From Streptomyces davaonensis JCM 4913 (lineage in GTDB: Bacteria > Actinomycetota > Actinomycetes > Streptomycetales > Streptomycetaceae), in contig NC_020504.1 of NCBI RefSeq assembly GCF_000349325.1, positions 6,792,053 to 6,856,052 of the forward strand: a stretch of 64,000 bases of DNA, written 5' to 3'. The notes under the pieces are model-generated. The model saw only the letters and a program-made list of their open reading frames with translations, had not been told where the DNA came from and ran no database searches. The translations under genes and the position numbers were made by a program. Positions 49,129 to 57,832 of the stretch are shown here, piece by piece (the stretch's first letter is position 1; the number at the start of each line of letters is the position of its first letter).

Positions 49129-49535
49129 GACGAGCCGGGCGGGCGGCCGCGTGGAGTCCCTTCGGGGGCTTCCCGAGGAACGTCCGGGCTCCAAAGGGCA
49201 GGGTGGTGGCTAACGGCCACCCGGGGTGACCCGCGGGACAGTGCCACAGAAAGCAGACCGCCGGGGACCGCAAGGCCCTCGGTAAGGGTGAAACGGTGGT
49301 GTAAGAGACCACCAGTGCCCAGGGTGACCTGGGCAGCTAGGTAAACCCCACCCGGAGCAAGGTCAAGAGGGAGCACCCCGGTGCTCCTGCGCGGACGTTC
49401 GAGGGCTGCCCGCCCGAGTCCGCGGGTAGACCGCACGAGGCCGGCGGCAACGCCGGTCCTAGATGGATGGCCGTCGCCGGGGGCTCCGCGAGGAACCCCC
49501 GGAACAGAACCCGGCGTACAGCCCGACTCGTCTGC
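49129..49535 (+). ncRNA. rnpB: RNase P RNA (type A)
   Basis: The 5' end CGAGCCGGGCGGGCGGCCGC pairs with the 3' end GCCCGACTCGTCTG. Conserved RNase P landmarks include GAGGAACGTCCGGGCTCC, then CAGGGTGGTGGCTAAC, ACAGAAAGCAGACCGCC, GGTAAGGGTGAAACGGTGGT and CGAGGCCGGCGG. It cuts 5' leaders from tRNA precursors as part of RNase P. Ends are approximate to within several bases. The defence genes begin directly behind it. Confidence 0.95.
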
Positions 49536-49593
49536 TGTTCCATTTCTGACGTGGCTGTATGGCCTGGACAGTCGCGGGATTCCTTGCCGGAAG

Positions 49594-51468
49594 CTATGAA
49601 GCGATGGTGTCCGGGATGAGCGCGCGGAGCTTGGCTAGCGTTTCGGGGTCGGTGGAGAAAAGTGCGCTTCCGGCCAGCCCGCGCGTCAAGAGCACTTTGT
49701 ACCGGTTGCGTATGAGGCGTAAAAAGTCCTCGGGGTTCGTCTTTTCCAGGCTGCTGTCCTCACATGCCGCCTTGCTGGCATGCCACCCGTTGCCGCGCCA
49801 GACCAGGTCGGGGCCGAGAATCGTTCCGTTCCAGGCGTACTCGAATCCCTGGGCTGTATAGATGCAGCCGACCTGACCGATGCCGCCCGGCTCAGTGGCC
49901 CACAGCGAGGACCTCGGTCCACCGGGCACTTCGCGCTCACCTTTGACATTCCACGACCGACGCCAGTTCCCAATGACGATGTCGTCGACCAGGGTGCCGT
50001 CTGGACGCGGGTCGCTCCATGGCCAGCAGAATCCTGCGGTCATACGGGCAGTGGATCCGGCTTCCTGCTTCGCGTGGAGGTAACTCTCCATCTGCTGGGG
50101 GGTATCGGCCAGCAGCAGCTCGAAGTTGGGCTCGGGTTCCCAGCGCACCGGTCCGCCGGGTACCAGCCCCAACAGACGGAGGACCCACTGCTCGTAGGCG
50201 CGGCTGCCGCCACAGCGGAACTGCTCGTTGAGATTGACGTGCCGCACGCGGCATCCCCGCGCTTGGGCGGCCGCATCGATCTGACTGGGACTTCCCATCT
50301 CGTCGGGCCGTACGACCTGGTCCTTGTCGAGCAGGAAGACAGGCACCTGGGCAGCGTCGATGAGTTGGGCGACTTGGCTTCGCCTGCTCAGGCGGACGCC
50401 AGGGGAATTGGATGTGCCCGGGTGGTGTCGGATCCGATGCGCCTCGTCGCAGATGAGCACATCGAGCCCGTTCTTCTCCGCGCTACGGAAGTCGAGAAAG
50501 TAGCGAAAGAGCTTGGCCACGCCTTTGTTCTTCTGCTCGACGACGTGACGCAGGGTGCTGGTGAACGACTTGGATCCTGTTGCGTGGACGACACTGCGTC
50601 CGTTCCTGCCGAGATGGCCCATCAGATGCAGGGCGACCAGACTCTTGCCTGATCCGGGACCTCCGGAGACCACGATGACTTCCTTGTGGTCCGACTGTCG
50701 TGAGATGGTGACGGCACGCTTTACCAGGGAAACCGCGACTTGTTGCTCGTCCATCAGACGAAAATTGCTGCCGTCGAGGATCTCGTCAGCGGCTGTTCGC
50801 ATGAGTTGCCGACTCGGGATGGCGGGACTGTCCAGGAGGGCGTCCGCGTCGAGAGCTCCGTCGAGCGGCGAAATCTGGTTCTGTAAATGCCGAATGAACT
50901 CGCCGCGCGAGCTACTGGTGAAGAGTTGCCCTTGCTCGTGACCCATTCCCAGCAGTTCGGTCACGTCCCGGTCCTGGGCGTTGTGGAGGTAGGCAACACC
51001 CGTGACGTGGTTGTCCGCACCGTCCAACAGGGCAGTGAAGTCTCTCAGGTATTCGCAGTAGCGGCGCACTTGCGCGACGGGGTGGAGGTGGGCGCGCTCG
51101 CGGTCGCGGTCCGAGGGAAGCCAGCACAGATCTGTCGTTGCGGGCACCAACCGGGCCTCGCTCCACTGCTTGAGCTCGACCACGACGTACGAGGGCTTAC
51201 CCGTGTCCGGGTGAGTGCCGGCCAACACGGCGTCCGCGCGCAGGCTGCTCATGGGCATCTTGTACTCGAGCAGAACCTCCACCTCCTGCAGACCGGCGTC
51301 ACACAGCACCTGGGCAAGCGCGGGAAGGCTGTTGCGCCATGCGCGGAGCTCGCCATTCTGTGCATCACGGAAGAGCACAGCGCGGGATCGTTCCGCTAGT
51401 TGCTCGGCCAGATACGTGGGGTCTGTGCTCTCGAGAGCACGGGCGGACATACGCGAAAGGGCTGCCAC
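49594..51468 (-). CDS. Nuclease-helicase fusion (PD-(D/E)XK-like domain plus DUF2075)
   Basis: 624 residues. The N-terminal region has a PD-(D/E)XK-like pattern: LRADAVLAG (Asp79) and YVVVELKQWSEA (E-x-K, about 97-99). From about 240, a DUF2075 P-loop helicase-like part has Walker A VVSGGPGSGKS near 268, Walker B LDVLICDEAHR near 337-341, NLNEQFRCGGS and QGFEYAWNGTILG. The C-terminal IRNRYKVLLTRGLAG is helicase motif VI-like. It probably remodels and degrades foreign nucleic acid. The GTG at 51468 has GGAG seven bases upstream. It heads towards rnpB on the minus strand and is 74 bp downstream of a DUF3883 gene. Confidence 0.85.
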   Translation of the reverse strand: MAALSRMSARALESTDPTYLAEQLAERSRAVLFRDAQNGELRAWRNSLPALAQVLCDAGLQEVEVLLEYKMPMSSLRADAVLAGTHPDTGKPSYVVVELKQWSEARLVPATTDLCWLPSDRDRERAHLHPVAQVRRYCEYLRDFTALLDGADNHVTGVAYLHNAQDRDVTELLGMGHEQGQLFTSSSRGEFIRHLQNQISPLDGALDADALLDSPAIPSRQLMRTAADEILDGSNFRLMDEQQVAVSLVKRAVTISRQSDHKEVIVVSGGPGSGKSLVALHLMGHLGRNGRSVVHATGSKSFTSTLRHVVEQKNKGVAKLFRYFLDFRSAEKNGLDVLICDEAHRIRHHPGTSNSPGVRLSRRSQVAQLIDAAQVPVFLLDKDQVVRPDEMGSPSQIDAAAQARGCRVRHVNLNEQFRCGGSRAYEQWVLRLLGLVPGGPVRWEPEPNFELLLADTPQQMESYLHAKQEAGSTARMTAGFCWPWSDPRPDGTLVDDIVIGNWRRSWNVKGEREVPGGPRSSLWATEPGGIGQVGCIYTAQGFEYAWNGTILGPDLVWRGNGWHASKAACEDSSLEKTNPEDFLRLIRNRYKVLLTRGLAGSALFSTDPETLAKLRALIPDTIAS

Positions 51469-51542
51469 AGAAGATCTCCGTACGATCGCCGCACATGGCG
51501 GGGGAAGAGCGCCGGCGGAAGACGCGTCAAAGACAGGTCGGG

Positions 51543-52445
51543 TCAGCTGACGAACGGCAGGCGGTACTCGAACCTTCTGGGCCGCAGGTCCTCCTCGGCC
51601 GGGGACCAGTCCGTCAGGTGCGCCACCCTGCCGCCGCTCGCCGTGTAATCGGGGCTGCGCATGTCCACGCTGATGTCGCTGACCACGTACAGATCCACAG
51701 TGTGTTGCGGACTACGGGCGTGTTCGACTTCATTGATTGTCAGCTCCACGCTCGTGGCAGCACCCGTCGTTCCCTTGACCTCCACGTGCCGCTCCTCCCG
51801 ACCCCGCGTGCAGCGCAGGTTGTAGGGCACGGCCTTTCGCTTCTTCGGATCGGAGATGAACCCGGCACCGCTTCTCCGGCTCTTGGGCGTCTTGGGTGCC
51901 TCGACCTGTTCCGCCGTGAACCCCGGCGTGCGATTGAGGGGGACTTTCTGCTGTGGCGCCCAGTCAACCTGGATGCCCGCAGCATCGAACAGCGACTGGG
52001 GGTCCAGATCGCAGAGCTTGCCGATTCCGCGCTCAATCCCCGAACGCCGAATGGCATCGCTGCCGGCCAGCGGCAGAGGGCCGGGTTCGCCAAGGGGTGC
52101 ATCGTGGACGGTGGCCAGCGGCACGATCCCGAAGCGCACGGGGTACTTGACGGCGTTCTCGGCCTCCTCGTCGGGCCAGTGCGGAGCTCGCCCCTCGTGG
52201 AATCCCTCACGGACCTCGAACAGGTACAGCGTGATCCTTTGCGTGAGCCACACGTTGAGAGGCACCGGCGGAGCCACTCCTGTGGCGAGCACGGCGAAAC
52301 GTGGGCGAGCCGACCTGTACTCAGGCTTCCACTCCGGAAACCCCCACGAGCGGGTCTCGATCCCGAACTGCAGGTTGCGCCGGGATAAGGGCCTCTGGCC
52401 GATGTGCACCATGACAAAGGAATCACGCTTCACATGGATAATCAT
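51543..52445 (-). CDS. DUF3883 protein (PD-(D/E)XK-like), partner of nuclease-helicase
   Basis: 300 residues. The C-terminal DUF3883 domain has ERHVEVKGTTGAATSVELTI, then NEVEHA; the E-V-K-G core is nuclease-like and HTVDLYVVSDI follows. The N-terminal half (WGFPEWKPEYRSARPRFAVL, LNVWLTQRITLYLFEVREGF) is unassigned; it could be a modified-base or DNA reading domain, but I cannot prove it. DUF3883 domains recur in defence and restriction genes. It precedes the nuclease-helicase gene on the same strand, so the pair may act together. ATG at 52445; an internal Met at residue 12 is an alternative. Confidence 0.7.
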   Translation of the reverse strand: MIIHVKRDSFVMVHIGQRPLSRRNLQFGIETRSWGFPEWKPEYRSARPRFAVLATGVAPPVPLNVWLTQRITLYLFEVREGFHEGRAPHWPDEEAENAVKYPVRFGIVPLATVHDAPLGEPGPLPLAGSDAIRRSGIERGIGKLCDLDPQSLFDAAGIQVDWAPQQKVPLNRTPGFTAEQVEAPKTPKSRRSGAGFISDPKKRKAVPYNLRCTRGREERHVEVKGTTGAATSVELTINEVEHARSPQHTVDLYVVSDISVDMRSPDYTASGGRVAHLTDWSPAEEDLRPRRFEYRLPFVS

Positions 52446-52710
52446 ACGAGCTGATCAAATGAGAAGTGTGCCCAAGTCGTGGGTGGCTCGGCCGCAGGGG
52501 CGGCGGAGTCGTCGGTGCTGCTGTTCAGTTGGTGCCCTCACCAACGGCGAGGGCTGAGCTCAGGCGGGTGTCGTCAGCACGGCGGGGGAGTGGGCAGCGT
52601 GGAAGTCGTCGGAGCCGTTACTGCGATCACTTTGGCTTCACCGTTTTCGTGCAGAGGGAGACGTTCGCGAGGTTGCCGGAGTGTGGCATGAGACCCGTAG
52701 GGTCGCGGGT

Positions 52711-53382
52711 ATGACGGATGATCAGCAGCAGGAGCAGGCCGTGGCGGGCGCGTGGGCGAGGATCGAGGAGTGGCTGGAGCAGCACGCACCGCGTTCCTAC
52801 CGGATGCTTCCTCCGCCCGCCCCGGAGGCCGGCATCCGGGAGGTCGAGCAGGAACTCGACCTCACCGTCCCACCGGGTCTCAAGGCGTTCTACCGCCTCC
52901 ACAACGGCACGGGCCACCCCGGCGACTTCGGCTGGACACCCGAACCCGAGACCGGACTTCCCTCACAAGGGCAGGAAACAGCCTGGCTGTTGCCAAGGAA
53001 GCACGGGATCCCTCCAGTCCAGCACCTGCCCTACTGGGACGAAGGCCCGCATACGATCGGTCGACCGGACGACCCCATGGTCCGGTACCTGGCCTTCGCC
53101 GCGACCGACCGCAGTGGTCTGTACGGGCTGTTCACGGACTGCACTCCGGGACCCGGCTACGGACGCATAGGAACTTTTGAAGAGGCCGGCATCCCCAAGT
53201 TGGGAGTGTGGCCATCGTTTGCCGACTACCTCATCGAAGTAGCCGATGCCCTGTACGAGAACCGTGGCGTGGAGTACGCGGACGGCCACCAGGACACGAA
53301 GGTGCCCGGTCTCGTCGATCAGGCCCTGGTGTGGGACGGCCCGGCACACCCACGGGACCCGGAATGGACACGCTTCGCATAG
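52711..53382 (+). CDS. SMI1/KNR4-family protein (possible immunity protein)
   Basis: 223 residues. Core SMI1/KNR4 pattern: REVEQELDLTVPPGLKAFYR with LHNGTG, then the loop GDFGWTPEPETGL, then VRYLAFAATDRSGLYGLFTD and LGVWPSFADYLIEVADALY. The family is widespread as immunity proteins for bacterial toxins. It faces a large secreted nuclease-like gene tail to tail, 60 bp away; pairing would make it the antidote, but convergent orientation is not the usual toxin-immunity order. ATG at 52711. Confidence 0.8.
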   Translation: MTDDQQQEQAVAGAWARIEEWLEQHAPRSYRMLPPPAPEAGIREVEQELDLTVPPGLKAFYRLHNGTGHPGDFGWTPEPETGLPSQGQETAWLLPRKHGIPPVQHLPYWDEGPHTIGRPDDPMVRYLAFAATDRSGLYGLFTDCTPGPGYGRIGTFEEAGIPKLGVWPSFADYLIEVADALYENRGVEYADGHQDTKVPGLVDQALVWDGPAHPRDPEWTRFA

Positions 53383-53442
53383 CACTGCGGCCGGAACACC
53401 ACAGGGCGCTCCGGCCGCAGGCTCGGTCAGTCAAGGGTCAGG

Positions 53443-55446
53443 TCAGCCGATCTTCTTCCAAGCGCAGACCGTGTCGGCGTTCTTGCAGTGCTCGAAGCCG
53501 GGATCGCTGATGAAGAACCCGTCCTTGTCGAGCAGCCGCATCTGAGGAACGAACTTGATGCCGAGGTCGCGGAAGGCGCCAGTGTTCTGATCCGTGGGAA
53601 CGGAGGCACGACCACACTTTTCGTTCCACTTCGGGCCGGAGTATCCGTCGCGGTTTTCTGCGAGCAGTCCCCACGTGCCGCCGGTCATGGGTTTGGTGTA
53701 AAGCTGTGCGCATTCTTTCCCGGAGGTGACCTGGTTCAGGCCTCCCGGCATGCCGCCGCTCTGGTACGTACTTGCGGGCGCGTACTCATCGCACGAACCG
53801 TCGGGCGTGGCAGGGTTGGGCTTGAAACCACTGGTCCCTGTGGGGCAGACGATGCCGCGGCTGTCGTCGTTGGTCCAGTCCCCGCCGTCCGGGTCGGCGT
53901 TGTTGCCGGGGCCGAGGTAGGTGACGAGGGAGTCCCACTTCCGGCTGCCGGGGTGGGAGGGGAGCTTCTCCTGCAGCAGCCAGTAGTAGGCGCCGGCTGC
54001 CGGGTACAGGTTGGTGTCGACCGTCCAGGTGGGCTTGAAGTATGGGAAGACACAGCCGGTCCTGATGCTGCCTCCGGCGATGTCGTCACAGCGTGGCGCG
54101 AGCTCCCGGACATTGACGTCACCGCTGGTGCCGAGGCTGGTCTGCGCGTGAGCGTTACCGGCGTCGACGGAACCGAGGAGGCTCCAGCCGAGGTCGAACT
54201 GCTCCTTGCCGGTGCCGTTCCAGATCGTCTGACTCTTCGCGGTCATGGCGTACTGGGCGCCGACTTCGCCGACCGTCCAGTGTGGCGTGGTGTTGAGGCC
54301 GTCGCTGCTCGACCACTGGACCTGCGAGCTGGTGCAGTCCTTGCAGTTGTCGCCCGGCTGCCAGGTGAGGTGAACGCCCTCGGTCGCTGCGTCGATCTGC
54401 GTCGGCACCACGGTGAGCTGCTGGTCGAACTCCGCACGGTCCGTGCCGGTGTCCGACTTCTTGTTGTACAGCTTGATCTGTTGGGACAGCGCGAACGTGG
54501 CAGTGCCGAACCTCGGCAGGTCATCGGCGTCGACAAAGATCAGGGTCGCATAGCCGACGTTCTTCAGACACGCCTCGCCCCGGTTCATGTAGTCCTTGCC
54601 GTCCGGTTTCGCGGCGCACCACGAGACGAGATCGGCACCCCGAAGAGCTTGTCTCATCGCTCCCTTGGCGACCGCCGCGTCCTCGGGAGTCGGCGCGTTA
54701 CGACTGATCTCGATGCACACCTTCCGCCCTTCGGTGTCCGGGGCGGAGCACTTCCGGCCGGTGTCATCGCCGCGCAGTCCCGTGACCGGCCCGGGATCGG
54801 TGCGCGGGAATTCGATCGGAGTCTGCGCGAGCGAGTCGATGCCGGACGTGGTCAGTGGCTCGGGGAAGGTGGCGTACGGCTTCTCGACCGGGGGGACGTT
54901 GATCTTGAAGGTGGAGTACGGGGACCAGTCGCTCTCGTACACATTGCTGGTGGCGTCGAACCCGGAGGAGCGGACCGCGTACGTGACACCGTTCTTGAGC
55001 TTGCCGGCGGGAACCGGGACGGAGGCCGGCTTGCCGGCGGTCACCTCGCCCGAGACGAGAACGCCCCACTGGTTCGTGTCGGTCAGTTTGACGACCGTGG
55101 CCGTGGGCTTGCCGCTGGAATCAGTGGTGTGGACCTCGAAGGTCGCCGTGGTCTTGTGGCCGCTGGGGGCAGTGACCGTGTTGCGTAACGTCGGTGTGGT
55201 GGTGTCGGTCTGCCACACGTTGTTGGTCTTCGTGAAGGGCGGGCCGACTTCGGGTCCGTTGGGAGTGTTCGGCTCGGCGGCCGCAACAGTCCGTGCGCCG
55301 GGGCCGTGGACGGGTGGCGGGCTGTCGGAGCCGTCGGCTGAGTAGGCGGTGCCGGATGCACCGGCACCGGATCCGATGACGATCGCGAAGATCGCGCCCA
55401 GGGCTAAGTGACGTCTTCCTGTGGCCCTTGCGGTGAGGGATATCAA
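53443..55446 (-). CDS. Large secreted protein with NucA/NucB-type DNase domain
   Basis: 667 residues. A signal peptide (HLALGAIFAIVIGSGAGASG) and Pro/Thr-rich start lead to Fn3-like strands (VTAPSGHKTTATFEVHTTDS, FDATSNVYESDWSPYS). A central region contains Cys pairs (CSAPDTEGRKVC, CKDCTSS) and Trp-rich stretches. The C-terminal part has GSCDEYAPASTYQSGG at residues 551-566, matching the CDEYPFAS-type motif of NucA/NucB, then GGTWGLLAENRDGYSG. A metal-dependent exonuclease or endonuclease that acts outside the cell is likely. A role as a toxin is suggested by the facing SMI1/KNR4 gene. Confidence 0.7.
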   Translation of the reverse strand: MISLTARATGRRHLALGAIFAIVIGSGAGASGTAYSADGSDSPPPVHGPGARTVAAAEPNTPNGPEVGPPFTKTNNVWQTDTTTPTLRNTVTAPSGHKTTATFEVHTTDSSGKPTATVVKLTDTNQWGVLVSGEVTAGKPASVPVPAGKLKNGVTYAVRSSGFDATSNVYESDWSPYSTFKINVPPVEKPYATFPEPLTTSGIDSLAQTPIEFPRTDPGPVTGLRGDDTGRKCSAPDTEGRKVCIEISRNAPTPEDAAVAKGAMRQALRGADLVSWCAAKPDGKDYMNRGEACLKNVGYATLIFVDADDLPRFGTATFALSQQIKLYNKKSDTGTDRAEFDQQLTVVPTQIDAATEGVHLTWQPGDNCKDCTSSQVQWSSSDGLNTTPHWTVGEVGAQYAMTAKSQTIWNGTGKEQFDLGWSLLGSVDAGNAHAQTSLGTSGDVNVRELAPRCDDIAGGSIRTGCVFPYFKPTWTVDTNLYPAAGAYYWLLQEKLPSHPGSRKWDSLVTYLGPGNNADPDGGDWTNDDSRGIVCPTGTSGFKPNPATPDGSCDEYAPASTYQSGGMPGGLNQVTSGKECAQLYTKPMTGGTWGLLAENRDGYSGPKWNEKCGRASVPTDQNTGAFRDLGIKFVPQMRLLDKDGFFISDPGFEHCKNADTVCAWKKIG

Positions 55447-55718
55447 TCTGAGGCCTCCTGTGGGAACAGACGTACGAATCCCATCAGGTTGCTGAGGCGA
55501 GAGCCATGGCCGACGTCATGGTTTAAGTGATGAGGGAAAGAGATGAGCCAGCAGGGAATCCCGCACGCGTCGGACTGAAGGCAGCCTCAGCGAACCGTGG
55601 GTTGCCCTCGCTCCGGGGTGGAGAAGTTGCGGAAGTTGGCAGGCGGAGTGGCACGGGAGGCCGTGCCTGTCTGACCGGCAGCACGGCGCTGCGTGGCGAC
55701 AAGGTTCGTACGGGGTCG
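55447..55718. other. 272-bp spacer without a recognised gene
   Basis: Between the NucA/NucB gene start and the 3' end of the restriction-enzyme gene. Only short frames on either strand; base composition is lower in GC than the neighbours. I see no hairpin or repeat I can name. Confidence 0.6.
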
Positions 55719-57521
55719 CTACTTGCCCGTCAGCCTGTTGAGTTCGCACAAAGTCCGGTGGTAGCGGAGGTGCTCATCGTTGATCCGATGGCCCACGTTA
55801 CGGCGGAGGGGTCCCAAGGAATCGCCTCCATGCGTCTGCTGCACATAGCCGTCGACGTCGATGAAGATCTCGAGGCCGTCGAAAAGAACGTGGTGGTTTG
55901 GGCACAGGCAGAGCAGGTTCGCCAGTTCGTCCGGCCCGTCGTGCGGGGATCCGAGGCCACGAATGTGCGCGGCCTCACTGTAGGGCCTGCGCTTGTACTG
56001 CAGACGTGTCATGCATACCTGACAAGCGTTGCCGTAGAGATCCTTGACCTGGTTGACGATGGCGGGATTGCGCACCGGCCGTGAGGAGTTGGATGGCCGC
56101 CGTGGGACCGGTCCTGCTGCTTGCTCTTGATCGGTGCCTTCCCCGTCATCGCTGTCCAGGTCTTCATCGGGCAGGCCGTCGGCCGTCGTGTAGCCGGCCA
56201 GTCCCACTCGACCGAGCAACTCGCGCTGATCGACATCGTCAAGGTACGTGCTGCACAGGGTGACCACGGCCTGAAGGCGGGTGAGCGGATCCTGCAGCAG
56301 TTCAGCGCAGGCAAGAGTCAGGCCTGCGACGGGCTGGGCCGTGTTGAGGACTCCCGTCCGCGGCATGGGTCCGGCACCATCCGGTATCCCGTGTATCTCC
56401 CACAGGCGGCTGCTCTGCAAGTGCCAGAAGGGGTATTCAGGGGTGACTTGGGAGCCGGGCAGCCCGAACTCGGCCAACAGCGCGCCGACTTCCGTCCGGA
56501 AAGAAGACCACGGGGCCAGACGCGGCTTGCCCGTGGCAATGCGGGCCACTGCCCACAGCAAGGACAGCGGCTGGTGGCGGCTGGGGGCGTCACTTCCCGC
56601 ACGGCGATGAGTGTTGAGAGAGCCGATTCGATTCAGCAAGTCCGCTGGGCTCAGTTGCGGAGTCGCATCAGGGGCGGGGGTCGGAATCTGAGGTGAAGCC
56701 GGTTGGAGGTGCCTGGGCAGGAGTTGGGCTGCGCGATGGTAGTCCTCGGCGGGCCGCAAGGTGAGGCTCCGTAGGGGTGCCGGAACGTTCAAGCGCCTCA
56801 AGAAGGGGGCCGCAAGCACAGGGGCGGGAAACTCTTCGACTTCGCCCAGCGCCATGATGTGTTCCCACGTGACACCATCCGCATCGGCTCCCCAGACCGA
56901 CCGTGCCACCGCCGAACTCTCGAACAGATGGAGAATGCGGGCGCGAGCGAAGAAATGATTCTCTGCATAGAAGAGAACGTCGTCACCGACGCGGCGGTTC
57001 CGCAGTGCCCTGACCTTCTCGTTGTTGGCTTGTCTCGTGGGAAGGGATCCCCACAGGCGAGCGATCCCATCCGGGTACAGGGCGGTGAGTGCGTCCGCGT
57101 GCTCGCCGAGTTCAGACCTGATGTCCGCGAGGGGGACGCCTTGTCGTACCGACTTGTCGAAGTTCTGTCGGCCGTGATCTCGAGCCCCGCCGCGCGGTTG
57201 AAGAACCACCTGTGGTGCCATCTGCCGCAGGCCGTCCGTGTCGGCTGATCCGGCCGTCACTGTGAAGCCCAGCGCGCGCAGGCGGCGAACCACTGTGTGT
57301 GCGCCTCCGCTGAAGTCGGCTGCCGATAGGGGGCTGCCGACTGAGTACAGGTGCGCTACGCCCGCGATGGCCTTCGAGTCGTAGCGATTTCCGTCCAGGA
57401 CGAGCTCATAGGCAGTTGCCCGGCCGAACCCGTATCGGCGGCGAAACGTTTCGCGTCCCAGGTGCCGGCACTCCTCGACCGCGGCCAGTACTCCTGCGCG
57501 TGTGACATCCCCAAGTCCCAT
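55719..57521 (-). CDS. ScoMcrA-like type IV restriction endonuclease (SBD-HNH)
   Basis: 600 residues. The N-terminal head (GVLAAVEECRHLGRETFRRR, YELVLDGNRYDSKAIAGVAH) matches the ScoMcrA head domain. A central SRA/EVE-like region (about 120-235) follows. A sulfur-binding-like part (about 285-395) has RHQPLSLLWAVARIATGKPR, then EYPFWHLQSSRLWEIHG, the motif I recall for phosphorothioate DNA reading. The C-terminal HNH has CQVCMTRLQYKRRPYSEAAH, LCLCPNHHVLFDG. It should cut DNA carrying phosphorothioate and perhaps methylcytosine. ATG at 57521. Divergent from PglW. Confidence 0.85.
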   Translation of the reverse strand: MGLGDVTRAGVLAAVEECRHLGRETFRRRYGFGRATAYELVLDGNRYDSKAIAGVAHLYSVGSPLSAADFSGGAHTVVRRLRALGFTVTAGSADTDGLRQMAPQVVLQPRGGARDHGRQNFDKSVRQGVPLADIRSELGEHADALTALYPDGIARLWGSLPTRQANNEKVRALRNRRVGDDVLFYAENHFFARARILHLFESSAVARSVWGADADGVTWEHIMALGEVEEFPAPVLAAPFLRRLNVPAPLRSLTLRPAEDYHRAAQLLPRHLQPASPQIPTPAPDATPQLSPADLLNRIGSLNTHRRAGSDAPSRHQPLSLLWAVARIATGKPRLAPWSSFRTEVGALLAEFGLPGSQVTPEYPFWHLQSSRLWEIHGIPDGAGPMPRTGVLNTAQPVAGLTLACAELLQDPLTRLQAVVTLCSTYLDDVDQRELLGRVGLAGYTTADGLPDEDLDSDDGEGTDQEQAAGPVPRRPSNSSRPVRNPAIVNQVKDLYGNACQVCMTRLQYKRRPYSEAAHIRGLGSPHDGPDELANLLCLCPNHHVLFDGLEIFIDVDGYVQQTHGGDSLGPLRRNVGHRINDEHLRYHRTLCELNRLTGK

Positions 57522-57832
57522 GCCCGAGAGATTAGTGCGACGGTATGACAATGCTCGGAGTGCTCCAAGCCGCGGTCCAGCGCATCGACCGGCACCGTGG
57601 CACGGCGGTCTGAATTCAGGAGTGAGTGCAACTGGAGGAGGCAGTCTCCCTGCCGACGTGGACTGTCTCCACGCGATCACGAGAGCCTGATTCCGAACGT
57701 GCGGGCTGTATGTCCTATGGTTCCGTCCTTCACAGCCTCTACTCATGTCGTAGGTAGCCACTAGGATCTGTCTCAAGGGCCTGACCATGGGGAACGGCGG
57801 CCCTCGCGGGACACGAGAAGCGGGGAACAGGC
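57522..57832. promoter_or_regulatory. 311-bp divergent promoter region of mcrA-like and pglW genes
   Basis: No gene was recognised. TAGGAT at 57762-57767 matches the actinobacterial -10 consensus 66 bp before pglW, but no clear -35 box lies 16-18 bases before it. Near the pglW ATG, GCGGGGAAC provides the ribosome-binding site. The mcrA-like promoter was not identified. Confidence 0.35.
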
